The translations under genes and the position numbers were made by a program. Positions 23,772 to 35,207 of a stretch of DNA of 64,000 nucleotides are shown in pieces (position 1 is the stretch's first letter; each line of letters opens with the position of its first letter). The stretch is from positions 124,001 through 188,000 of the forward strand of contig JAOVFP010000016.1 of NCBI GenBank assembly GCA_025738555.1, read 5' to 3'. The notes beneath the pieces were generated by a model. The model had not been told where the DNA came from and did not search any database. It saw only the letters and a program-made list of their open reading frames with translations. This DNA is from Cyathus striatus (lineage: Eukaryota; Basidiomycota; Agaricomycetes; Agaricales; Nidulariaceae).

Positions 23772-25189
23772 ATGTCGACAAAGACCAACGTTTTCGTTCT
23801 CGGTGCTACCGGTATGCGTTAATATTCAACGTACATCGGGATACTAACAAGTTGTCCCTTTACCACAGGCTACATCGGCGGTTCCGTACTCTCGCTTTTC
23901 CTTGAACGGGAAGATTTCAAGAAATTCAACATCACCGCGTTAGTCAGATCGCCTGAAAAGGCTTCCAAACTGAGGAACTTGGGCGTCAACTCAGTCGTAG
24001 GATCTCACTCTGACCTGCAATTGATTGAGAAGCTCGCTAGGGAGAATGAAGTTGTCTTATCTTTGGTATCTCCATCGGTTAGTGCTAAGCATCAGTTGGC
24101 TAACAAAACCGAATAGGCAGATTCTGACAGCTTGGAGCCTATTCAAGCGCTGTTGAGAGGTCTCAAGGTTCAGTACGAGGCCACAGGAAAAGTTCCAAAT
24201 TTGATTCATACTGTATGCCATCATCTCTTTGTATTAACTTTAGCTTACACATCTTGTTCTGGTCTGGAACTGGTACGTCTTGACCCATTTTCCCAGTGAG
24301 AATTCTATTCAAAGTCGGTGAAGGTGCCTTGGTAAGTAACGGAAAAGGTTACCTGGTAGAGGGCTACGAGATCTACGACGACGCCAATGATGCCCAAATG
24401 GCGAGTATTCCTCTCACTGCGATCCACCGCAATGTAGATTCAGTGCTAGTAGCAGCCGACGCAGAAGGTGATTTCTCCATTATATACATCATTTAATGCT
24501 AATAAAATGTAGGATACATCAAAACGTATATTATCCTTCCATCCACAATCTACGGAATTCCAAAAACGAAGCTAGCTGAGATTGGCGTGCAAAACATTTT
24601 CTCAATTCAGATTCCTCATTTGATCGTAGCGTCTCTGGATCGCGGCAAAGCTGCCATCGCCGGAGATGGAAGCAGCGTATGGCCGCATGTGTCTATCGAA
24701 GATGGTATGTATTTTGCCATTTATCGTCATATGGGATACGCTAATAGTTCATGAAGTCAGTGCACTTTACCTCGACCTATACAATTCCATCGTGAATAAT
24801 CCGAATACTGGCCACGGTGCACAAGGATACTACATTGCCGAAAACGGCGAATACACCCTGCTCGAAGCCGGACAGAAGATAGGTGAAGCTCTAGTTGAAC
24901 TTGGAAAAGCTTCCAGTCCGAACCCAGTCTCAATGTCGCCAGAAGAGATAGGAAAGTATTTCAGAGTAAGCTAGTCTACCACCCTGTAGATATTTTACTG
25001 ATTCATTTTCAGGGATCTTACTATATCGCATCTACTTCTCGATGCCGTGGTAATCGCTCCAGATCAATCGGTTGGAGGCCGACAAAGACCACAGAGGATT
25101 TTCTAGCGAGTATTAAACCGGATGTCGAGACACTCGTGAGGACTGGACATAAGCTGCCGTCTGTTCCTTGGCCTAGTTCGTTCGCGTAA
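23772..25189 (+). CDS. NmrA/atypical SDR-like NAD(P)-binding oxidoreductase
   Basis: Exon 1 reads MSTKTNVFVLGATG, then after an intron YIGGSVLSLFLERED, together the GATGxIG nucleotide-binding motif of extended or atypical SDRs. Following exons give ITALVRSPEKASKL, GLKVQYEATGKVPNLIHT, GEGALVSNGKGYLVEG, IYDDANDAQMASIP, HRNVDSVLVAADAEG, KTYIILPSTIYG, VSIEDVSALYLDLYN, EYTLLEAGQKIGEAL, CRGNRSRSIGWRPTK and a stop at 25187-25189. One splice junction is abnormal. The expected micro-exon TCTGGAACTG (24263-24272, the SGTG motif) has a correct donor and phase but is preceded by GG instead of AG. Either the site is non-canonical or the gene has just been damaged. Function beyond NAD(P) binding is unknown. 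Confidence 0.75.
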
Positions 25190-25235
25190 TGTGGACTTGG
25201 TTATCTTGACACATTGGTTATCTGCAATCTTATCA

Positions 25236-26640
25236 TTGTCAAGTTATCTAAGAATGAATGAGGCGCTGATAATCAAAATAGAGAATTAAATTTTGTAAAA
25301 TCAAATATTGTGTGGTACCTGAAAGATAAGCGCATATCTTGACCTCGAAGTGACCTCGAACTTCATAAGTGAATCTACCAAGAGATTATTTACCGATAAT
25401 AATGCGTAACGGCTTCGATGAAACCGCTACGCACGCTATCTACGCCTTTTAATGAACAGTGACTCGGCATGTCTATTTTAATATACAGCTTACAGGACCA
25501 ATCTGAGTGAAGAATGGGTATAAACTAGTATAAACCCTACTGTATACAACGTATATAAAAATAAAAATGAGATAAGAAATACGCTTGGGGTAACCGGTAA
25601 CCCGGCAAACGGTGGATTTTTCTTATCATAATTATAACAGATCGTGCAGGATTGTTGGTACGTTCGAGCTAGAGTAAGGTACGGTGCACTGTGTACCTCG
25701 ATGTCGGGGGCAATTCTGGATCGTACTCGGAATCGGATGTATAAGTAGAGGGAAATTTTAACGTGGTGGATGAGCATTGAGTACTGAGTATCAAGTTAAA
25801 TACCCTCCTACTCTCGCATCTTATCCACTTATCTAAGAATTGAAATGAGGCACTGATTATCAAAATGGAGAATTAAATTTTGCAAAATCAAATGTCGTGT
25901 ACCTGAAAGATAAGCGCATATCTTCGACCTCGAATTTCAACCAAGAGAATACTTACCGATAATGACGCACGACGGAATCGATGATTATGATTCATGACGG
26001 GCATCAGGAATGCAGTACATGTTCAAGCGCTATCTAGCTTTAAATGAACAGTGGCTCGGCACGTCTACTTCAACGTCAGGACCGATGACATTTCACCGCA
26101 GCTAGTATGACCAACTTGGGATATACAGCTCTGAGCTATAGCTACTTTAACGCACAGCATCGTTCGCCGCAGCCAACGTTATGCTCAACTTGTTACGTTT
26201 TGAACTGCATCGACGGATTATTCAGGTAAGTACTTTCCGACACGGTGCCAATTTCAGACTCACACCAGCTCACACCGTCTATATAACTAACGTACATGAA
26301 AATAAAAGTGAGATAAGATATGCGCTTGGGGAAAACTTCAAGTTGATAAGCAGTAGATTGAAGAATGGGTATATTACCCCGGATTATTCAGGTACTTTCC
26401 GACGGTGGACGCCGTCTATATACATAACTAACGTACATAAAAATAAAAATGAGATAAGAACCAGTGCGCTCGGGGTAACCCGGCAACGATAGATTCACCT
26501 CATTATCATATTATGCAGGGTTGTCAGTGGTATATTCAAACTGTACGGTGTACCTCGATATCGGAGGCAATTCTGTATCATACTCGGACACAGAGAAAGG
26601 GAAGTAAGCAAAAGGATCGATCTATTTAAAGTATAAAGGT
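25236..26640. repeat. Cluster of three diverged direct repeats
   Basis: The word series CAAAATCAAAT, ACCTGAAAGATAAGCGCATA then TCTTCGACCTCGAA occurs at about 25300 and again at about 25890. The block GTACATAAAAATAAAAATGAG followed by a GGGGTAACCCGGCAA-type stretch appears near 25550, 26295 and 26430. Unit length is several hundred bases with internal deletions. There is no coding potential. This could be a locally amplified element or satellite-like repeat. Confidence 0.65.
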
Positions 26641-28991
26641 CTTAAGGAGAGACGAGTACTTAGTACAAAGTTAAATCCCATTCAACTAACTACCCTCTTA
26701 AATAACCTCCTTCCTTACATGTATCCTAACTACCCATCGGCCGACTCATACCTCCATCGTATCCAAGAATGAAAAGATAAGAATCGAGACCTTCTTATCG
26801 TCCACGGCTTAACGGCTTCAAGCGAGTCATACAGGTTATGTAGCCTAGATGACTACACATACGGTGATGTGTCCCCTGTTATTATTCGATCCATAGATCT
26901 GGGCCAAATGCGGTAATTTATGATGCCGGCGAAACCCGCGAACACGCTGGCTCATTCACGCAACTGAACCAAGTGTTTGGCATTGGCCTCCCGTTATTTG
27001 GTTACGCGCGTGCATGGATGCATTGTAAGTACTAACTACAGAAAGTGAATGACAATGGAGGTCTACTATTTACACAAGGAAACTAGTTTCGACATAAATG
27101 CCAGAGCACTTATTTATATACATGTAAGCAGAAGGCATGTAAATGGCTAGCTTTCTGTAAATTAAATATATTCAATAAAATGCGACATCAAATCTCTATT
27201 TAGTATTAAACACAGACCAGTGGCCAGAAAGAACTGGCAGTGGGATTTTACTGGGTTCACCTTACCAGCTTTTACTATGTTTGTAGTCTGATATTGGTTG
27301 ATATGCAATGTTTAATCAGTATGTGGCTTTCAATCTAAGTAATATAGTAGTTGTACACTGATCTTATGTAGATCAATTCAAAATGGTTGAAGTTATGCAT
27401 TAAAAGAGCAGAAGTACAGTGTATTTCTTCCCATTTAAAAGAAACCCAATAAAATATGAGCTTAAATTATAAGTGAAACCACTGGGAAGTATTTGCAAAG
27501 AAGAAGTAATAAATGCAAGAATAAATAATGCCAGTAGGGTTACTAAAATGATGCAATGTATTGACTAATACCTACAAGTGTATGATAAATTTAATAAATT
27601 TAAGAATAGCATGTTGAACCACTAAATAAATGGAGACAGAATATTGCAAAATACGGCCCCCAGGGAAAGAGCATGTTAATACCAGAAGCAAGCCAGAAGT
27701 ATATTTGTGCGCGCACACTATATACATACTTAAGTACTTCGATTAGTAATACTAGTGGTACCTAACCGCGCAAATTGGCTCACGAAATAGTACATAAACG
27801 CCCAGCTGGACAGGCAGGCTGATTCGTCTTGACAGAGAATTGAGCCGTGGGAATGCTGATGTCCCTGAGAGATCCAATCGGATAATAACAGGGGACTACA
27901 AACTCCTACACATACACGAGCAGGCGCCCCTACAAAAGTACACAGGAGAAAGAAAATCCGTCTTCGGAATCGGAATCGGCGGATAGATAGATGGGTATCA
28001 AATATATGTCACTGTCAGTATTGGACAGATTCGTGCCTTGCTAGTAATTCGCTTGGTGGGGAAGATACCGAGGAGGGATTAGATAGGATTAATGAATTTT
28101 TTTTGGGAGTGGTGGTTGGGGTAATGGTTAAGAAGGTGGAATGTATATTATTCTTATTAAAAACATTAGAATAAGTAAAGCAGTAAAAGAGTAGAAATCT
28201 ACGTCCATACATACATACATACTGCGCATCCCCTTTTAAAACCCAAAAATAATAACCAAGCTCCCAAGGAATAAGCTATAGGAGCCCATCTTCACCCCTC
28301 TGCCCATCCCCCATGTCCATGGAGTCCATAGGAAGAGCCGACGACGCCCGGCGGCTCAAGATCTCGGAACAATATAGGTAACTTTATGAATGTAAGCGAA
28401 GTGATGGATTTGTGTCGCGTAATGAAGCGGGGATGGATGGATGAAGTGGGAAGTTGTATCCGCCTGTGCACATGCACATGCTGTGTTGCATTTTGGTTGT
28501 TCGTCGTCAATACCCTTAAGAGCGCTGAAATTGAAGTAAATGTATTGTATTACGTTAGTATCTAATTCAAATTCGCGCCCGATTATGACATGACATGAGG
28601 CTCACAGCGGCAGAATACTCAAGTAGGCGGGGAGGAAGGAAATCGCGTGGATGGCACACGTGCTTGCGTTGATACTAGATAACTGGATAACACAGAGAAC
28701 GTACTCACGGGCATCCGCGCCGTGCCATGTCTTTTTTCACTTTGTTTTACTTACTCGGTTGAATATGAATATATAATAGATTTTAAGATAACGATAAGAA
28801 TTATTCATTATAAATCCCCTTCCTTCTCCTAAATACCCAAATAAAATAAAAGAGAAAATCCAACCACAATGGAACAGATAACACACCCAACAAATCTCTT
28901 GGCCCTCTTGTCTTATCCAGACATTCGACGTTCCTGGTTCCTGCATAAGGCAGACGATAAGCAGAGTGCGCAGGGAAAGCGGTGATTGGAC
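26641..28991. other. Gene-poor AT-rich stretch with a possible inverted-repeat element
   Basis: GTCCCCTGTTATTATTCGAT at 26871-26890 recurs inverted at about 27877-27896, bracketing about 1 kb. The core (27000-27720) is AT-rich and resembles the transposon-filled DNA at 33-35 kb. A short ATAC microsatellite lies near 28206. No gene was identified; the frames at 28015-28510 have no motif. Confidence 0.45.
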
Positions 28992-28997
28992 GATAGG
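28992..28997 (+). promoter_or_regulatory. GATA-factor motif at left edge of transporter duplication
   Basis: CGATAG here and TGATAG at 42963-42968 are conserved in the upstream of both transporter copies and fit HGATAR. Another match (CGATAA) lies at about 28955. Nitrogen GATA factors control fungal ammonium permeases, so regulation by nitrogen supply is plausible. It is inferred only from the motif. Confidence 0.35.
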
Positions 28998-29256
28998 CAT
29001 CTTACGTAACATCCCAAAGCATGTCACGCTTGGAGATGAGTTCGGGGTGTTTCAACGCGTAGCATGCGTGGACTGTATTCGGGATTCGGGGGAGTTGGAA
29101 TGGGGGTATATAGGGTTGCTTACTAGAGTCCCACCCCTTCTTGCCCGGTTTTTTTTCGCTTTCTTACTTTTGGTTTCTTGCTTTCGTTCTGTCCCCCCCT
29201 CTCCTCTCGAATAGGGTGACGTGTTTGATATCGAAGACTACACGCTCTCAATCAAC

Positions 29257-30972
29257 ATGGTCAACGTGACCTATGACCAGTGTACGTCTTCCCCCCTTCC
29301 TTTCTATTCTTGTCCACACCCACTCACGTCATGGATAACAGCGGGGGATATGGTATGGACCGACCCGTCCACAGGCGACGTCGTCGTATACAACCTAGGC
29401 GACATTGGATTCGTGCTCATATCCATGGCACTGGTGCTCATCATGATTCCTGGAGTCGGATTCTTCTATTCTGGGTTATTGAGAAGGAAGAATGCATTGT
29501 CGATGATATACATGAGTATGGCTTCGTTGGCTGTTGTTTCCTTCCAGGTGCATCTTGTCCCTTCTTCCCTTTTCTTAAACTAATGTGGTGAAAAGTGGTT
29601 CTTCTGGGGGTACTCCCTGGCATTTAGCGAGACTGGGTCTGCGTATATCGGGAACCTCAGTACGTCCTCCCCCCTCTCTTGTTCCCTTTCCTAGCTAATA
29701 CGGATCCACAGAATACTTCGGCCTGAAAGGAGTCCTAGAACAACCCTCAATAGGCTCAACCCGTATCCCCGCCCTCCTCTTCTGCATCTACCAACTCATG
29801 TTCGCAGCAATCACACCCGCAATCGCATGCGGCGCCATAGCCGAACGCGCCCGCCTAGGCCCCATCCTCGTCTTCATCTTCATATGGAGCACACTCGTCT
29901 ACGATCCCATAGCATGCTGGACATGGAACAGCAATGGCTGGAGCTTCGTCCTCGGCGGTCTCGATTTCGCCGGAGGCACGCCAGTGCATATTTCCTCAGG
30001 AACAGCAGCATTAGCTATCAGCATCTATCTAGGCAAGAGGAGGGGGTACGGTACAGAACGACTCGCATACAAACCGCATAATACGACCTACGTCATTCTA
30101 GGGACCGTATTCCTATGGTTCGGATGGTTCGGGTTCAACGGCGGCTCAGCGCTCTCCGCCAACCTTCGAGCAATCCAAGCGTGCATCGTCACTAATCTCG
30201 CAGCAGCTACAGGCGGATTGACATGGATGCTCATGGACTACCGTATCGAGCGAAAATGGTCCGCCGTTGGATTTTGTTCAGGCGCAATTGCAGGTCTCGT
30301 CGCTATCACACCCGGCAGTGGATTCGTCGGTGCCCCCGCCGCTGTCCTATTCGGCTTTATGGGAGGGGCAGTATGTAATTTCGCTACCCAGCTGAAGTTT
30401 TTGGTGGGGTATGATGATGCGCTTGATGTACGTCTTCCCCTTCTTTCTTTGTTGATGGTATTGACGATGCGGTAGATTTTCGCATCCCATGCAATCGGAG
30501 GAATGGTAGGAAACATTCTTACGGGGCTCTTCGCTCAAGCTAGCGTAGCTGGCTTCGACGGCTTCACCGAAATTCCCGGAGGATGGTTGGATAGGCATTG
30601 GGTGCAATTGGGGTATCAAGTAGCCGATTCAGTATCTGGATTCGCGTATAGTTTCGTTATGACTGTACGTCTCACCCCTCCTCTTTCTCTCTAATCTAAC
30701 TACTTGTTGTGAAGACAATAATCCTCTGGATAATGCACTTCATCCCAGGCCTCAGGCTGCGCACAACGGAAGAGGCAGAAATCCTAGGCATAGACGACGC
30801 AGAGATGGGCGAGTTTGCGTATGATTATGTCGGTTTGGAGCAGGAGATTGGACATAGTGTTGATGTTGGTTTGGGCGCTGTTGGGGGTGCGAGGGAGCCT
30901 AAGCATGTTGGTGGACATGTGGAGGGGGAGAGTGAAGGGAGTGCGAGTGTGGAAGAGAAAGATGCAAGGTGA
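29257..30972 (+). CDS. Ammonium transporter (Amt/Mep/Rh family), intact copy
   Basis: Six exons: 29257-29281, 29342-29547, 29596-29659, 29712-30427, 30476-30664 and 30715-30972. All have GT-AG borders in phase and give a protein of 485 residues, normal for fungal Mep proteins. The start MVNVTYDQ is supported by the homologous MINVTYDQ at 43270. The signature IPGVGFFYSGLLRRKNALSM is present. So are GGLDFAGGTPVHISSG (Asp and first pore His), HAIGGMVGN (second pore His) and the gate phenylalanines in WFGWFGFNGG. About 11 transmembrane segments end in WIMHFIPG, followed by a cytosolic tail with LRTTEEAEILGIDDAEMGEFAYDY. It imports ammonium across the plasma membrane. It overlaps no neighbour, and the seven-TM gene downstream is convergent. 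Confidence 0.95.
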
Positions 30973-31272
30973 TTTGTTTGGTTAAGTATACCCTCTTTTA
31001 TAGTGTAATTGATGCTCTCGACATTCGTTCTCTTCATTTTTACTATCTTATGTACTTAAACTTTTGCGTAATGCCTATTAGATGGTTGAACGATCCCTGA
31101 GAGAGTTACGAGAGATGTTTCCTTTCCAAGTACTCTGAAATTTCATATTCCCGGCATTATCTTGTAGGGATTGGTTAAGGTAAAATTCGATCTAATAATG
31201 ATACAAAACACTGTAGCACATGTATAGTAATCTCGGTTCGAGAATTGGATGGTAGTACTTGACAATAGTGAC

Positions 31273-32534
31273 TTACTCCATATCAATGAAGCTCGTAAGT
31301 TCTATATCACTGTTCGATCCCCTTGAATTATCGATAGAAGGCTGCATGGTCAATTGAAAAAACCCTTTAATTAATCTGCATGCCTGGCATTGTTGAAATA
31401 CAATTAGCATATATCACATCAATAACGTTGCATTAAACGCACTACGATGGAAGCCATGGACAGTGACCAACTGAATGTTGCTGTGAGACACAGTTCCTCA
31501 ATCATACTACGATGACACACATACATTAATGCAAAGTTCACAAATGGTGCGCGAACAGCTTGAACAGAAGGTAATATCAACGTCATTGAAACCCCTTAAA
31601 TGTGCAAACATATGTTTCAGCTCTTTATTTGATGGTGCAACGTACCAACTGTAAAGGCGAAAAACCCTCCTCCATCTCGAACAGCTTTGTCAACAATGAT
31701 CTTGTACTGGGTTATGGCATTCCTTTTCTCCAGTGTTAATATTGCCCGGATGAATTCCATGGCTACCACGAATATTCTATATGCCATATCAGGATCGGCC
31801 AACGATATAAATTAAACGACGAATGAGGAAACGTTCCCATTTCTAAGCAAAGCCGAAGGTATATATCGTAAACCGCATATTCCATCATAATATGCATGTT
31901 GATAGTATAATATCCATAGATACATACCTAATCCGGAAGCTGCAGCTAGTAATACTGCTAAGAGAATTCCGACTTTATAATCTTTGCCATGCAAGGCATA
32001 TACTATAAAATGTACATTATTAAGTGTCGCACCTGAATTTGCTGGAAGGAGACGACATACCACGTAACATTACGATTGCATGCATCGCAAGCCCGAGAGT
32101 GTTACTGGATACCAGTAAAAATATAAACCAAAATATACAACGCGATGGTTCAACGGGCGCACGATAGAGCATGGTGAAGAACAAGACAGCAGTGGCACTT
32201 GTGTTTTTTAATCGCCTCCAGTTCTTTGAGAATAGACTCTTAAACGTACGTTTGACATACGAGTCCAAAATAACGACAGAAAAGATACAGATATTTGACA
32301 GGTGTTAGGGGACGTCTTATGGTATGTAGTCAATGAACTACACCAAGGTGGATGAATACCTTGCACTTACTTCCAGATATGTTTATACTCAAACTGGCAT
32401 GATCATAGAGGAGGACTATCAAGGCAGCCACTGGAATATAATCATTATTTTTAGAAAATTCAGACAATTTGGAGCTACTCACATCCAGAACAATTGCGAA
32501 AAAACACACTTGGTTGAGTACCTGTTGCGTCCAT
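31273..32534 (-). CDS. Seven-transmembrane DUF6533-type membrane protein, second gene
   Basis: The exons mirror the gene at 8481-9874: AALIVLLYDHASLS, PVKYLYLFCRYFGLVCQ, LYRAPVEPSRCIFWFIFLL to HAIVMLR, then YALHGKDYKVGILLAVLLA and YDGICGLRYIPS. They continue with MEFIRAILTLEKRNAITQ, AVRDGGGFFAFTVG, SVQAVRAPFVNFAL and a last exon RLIKGFFQLTMQPSID, with stop TAA at 31273-31275. The start is uncertain; a tiny exon MDAT at 32534-32522 fits the phase. The intron between YDHASLS and PVKYLYLF does not resolve cleanly, so the gene may carry a defect there. It is convergent with the ammonium transporter, and its 3' exons were copied with the transporter to 45.2-45.96 kb. Function unknown. Confidence 0.65.
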
Positions 32535-33372
32535 TTAGCCCGTGAAGGTGTGCGTAATCCAACAATTCACGGGGTTGTGAAAGGGCTTGGACTGTGAATT
32601 GGTCCATATAAATATTAGAAACTGAATAGATCTCCTTGTTAGGATACAGCCAGGGAAATCAGTAGAAGCATTATCTCTCCATTTATAACTGATAGCCTTG
32701 TTGAATGCTTTCAGAAACCAACATGAAGAGCATGCAATTCGATGCCCAGACTCTAACCCCTACCATTGTAATGTACAGGCTGGTTACCATAAGATACTAA
32801 AGTACCTAGATTAGTGCAATGTAATGTAAATTAAAATATGTATAATTCTACTCACACCATGTACACTCACTAAGAAAGTGCTTGGTGGGTAAGACTTGGA
32901 TGCAAGGTGCTTCCAGGTGAAGTAAGGTAAAGAAACGATGTTGAAGACTGATGTTCGAGAGTGGGTATGCACTTAGTGAACACTTTGATGTGTGTTTTGA
33001 TGCACATTTCTTAATCTTAGACTTAACATGGGCTTACAGCTTTGACTCTTGTTTCACCCTGAATCTCTGAGCTCTCACAAATACTAGCACAGACTGCTGA
33101 ATTGTATTTCTCAGGGCACAGGAGACTGCCCTCATACTACTTTACTCTACCTATTAAATATCATACAGAACTATGGCTAGAGGAACTATATAGTTGATAC
33201 AAATACAGTAATTTACACATTAGCTAAGTGGTAAGATAGACATTTGGACTAGATACAGGCATCTGAGATGGACCAGAGTAAATCACAAATATACGAACAT
33301 ACAAGCACCAAGAATGTGTCCATATGGAAAGATAATGAAGGACAATAACTCATCCTGCAAGAAGAACACTCC
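32535..33372. other. AT-rich intergenic, nothing recognised
   Basis: Marks the shift from gene-rich to transposon-rich sequence. No gene or terminus identified. Confidence 0.4.
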
Positions 33373-33375
33373 ATA

Positions 33376-34435
33376 CACAGCAGGTTTTCAGCTGTCATGT
33401 AATGATCAGTGTTGCACTGTAGTGAGACCTGTAGTGGATGCTGTCATGTAAGATCTATCAAGATCATCAGTCACAAGTGTGATAGTAAAATGAACTGGTT
33501 TACAAACATGTGATAGCAGGTCTGGAATATTAGATTGTAATGAAATCCTATTGGATAGCCAGGTGCAATATTTACTTTGTGCATGAATCACAATAACCGA
33601 GTCGGCATGCTATGTCCATGCCTTGCGTGAGCTTCATCATGAGTAAGTTTATATCTTGTAAACATTTTATCTTCAGCATAGATTGTTGATTATAATGATT
33701 TTCATACAAATGGTATGTAGTTTTAAGATAAAATTAATGGTGTTGCCTGTTATAAAAATAAGAGATGGTATCTTAATGATTTGAAATGTATCAACACAGA
33801 ATTGAACTTACAACTACAGGACAGAAAAACTTTATTTCAGGGATGTTCTACCAATACTCCATGTGACATTACTTATTAGTGATGATAATATTAGTTTATT
33901 GTATATGATTCACTCAGTAAACCTGTAACATTTGTTTCTCTCTCCTTTGACTGCATGTAATGAGCATGATTTGCAGTATACTGAGTTAATTCTTCAATGC
34001 ACTTTTCTTTGGAAATAAGAAGTGTTGGTAATGTATGAACTGTCTAAACACTCCACAGTTATTGAATACAAATTTTACACAAACTACATACTTCATCAGT
34101 AGTTTATAGATGCAAAATAAATTTAGACATCTTATAAATTTATTATCCTATCTTTCTTAATGAAGTATAGAAATAAAAGAAAAACAATGGCAGATAAAAT
34201 CTGCACCATGCATGAATCGAACACATGAGCTTGTCCTTTCCAGTCATTTGCACCAGTAGTCATCATTTCTCAAATATATCACACTAATTTTCTCATCACA
34301 TGGTCCCAAACTGGTTTGACTGAATGTCACTTCTGTGTGACTGATGATCTCAAAGATCTACATGACAGCATCCATTACAAGTCTCACTACAGAACACAAC
34401 ACCAATTGTTACATGACAGCTGAAAACCTGCTGTG
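33376..34435. mobile_element. 1.06 kb element with about 100-base terminal inverted repeats
   Basis: The left arm starting CACAGCAGGTTTTCAGCTGT at 33376 matches the reverse complement of the right arm ending at 34435 over about 100 bases with scattered differences. ATA flanks both sides (33373-33375 and 34436-34438), a possible 3-base duplication. The interior is AT-rich and non-coding. Non-autonomous DNA transposon of uncertain family. Confidence 0.75.
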
Positions 34436-34438
34436 ATA

Positions 34439-35207
34439 TGAAGGTGTGATGCCATGTGCTTTGACATGGGATCTCAGGCCTGGCCAAGCACCTATGGTGT
34501 GCTGATGCACAGTGCTGGTACAGCATGGTTAGATAGCAGCATTTGCCATGAGTCTAAGTCCTCATGCCTTTTCCTATGACATGATAACATATGACTTCAA
34601 TATTCTATTATTAGAATAGATGCATACTTAGCTTGATCTCCAGCCTTACTGGTAATTATTTCCCAGCAATGTTGAGAACAAGCTCTGACCTCAGTGTTTC
34701 TATTCTTAGACACTTTCCTACTTAGGCTAGTTATGTCCCTTATTAGCATGAATTGTTCCCATGCTAGCTAATGGTCTGAGACCTCTACCTTAGCTACTGT
34801 TATGTACTGATTCCCTTCCTACTAGGAAGCAGATGTGAAGACACCCAGAAGGTGTGAAAGAACTATAACAGAAACCCAAAGTGAGTATGGGTGAAAACCC
34901 AACAGGTTCAAATACAGTAGGGCTGCCAACCATACCATAACAGTTTATGGCCATATAAAGTAAACTGTTTACAGTATGGATTTTAGCCGTAACTGTACTG
35001 TACAGATATTTTTTGAACCTTCTACAGTACAGTACGGGTACAAATACGGCCGTTTATGGTTTACAGTTATGATAGATACTGAATTATTTCTGTAAGGTCT
35101 GAAATTTCCACTCAACAGGTATAATATGCATGAAATATATAACATACATAATGCATAAGTGGAATAAGTTCTAGTTATACATAAATTACCTCAAGTAACT
35201 GGCCACC
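34439..35207. other. AT-rich spacer with palindromic ACTGTA words
   Basis: 34925-35080 is rich in ACTGTA/TACAGT and AAACTGTTTA words in both orientations, as in transposon subterminal regions. It lies just beyond the hAT gene stop and may be that element's terminal region. No exact terminus could be fixed. Confidence 0.4.

Larger units (their letters stand above)
28992..31698. repeat. Segmental duplication, unit 1 (transporter plus 3' end of seven-TM gene)
   Basis: The sequence is collinear and highly similar to 42964-45962, including promoter, exons, introns, 3' flank and the last exons of the convergent seven-TM gene. Similarity stops sharply at GTCAACAATG on both sides of the pair (31698 and 45962). 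The other copy differs by one MITE and small indels. Confidence 0.88.

Noticed and set aside
28737..29027. Minus-strand 96-residue frame upstream of the intact transporter
   Set aside because: Not conserved in the duplicate upstream region and without motif; part of it overlaps promoter sequence.
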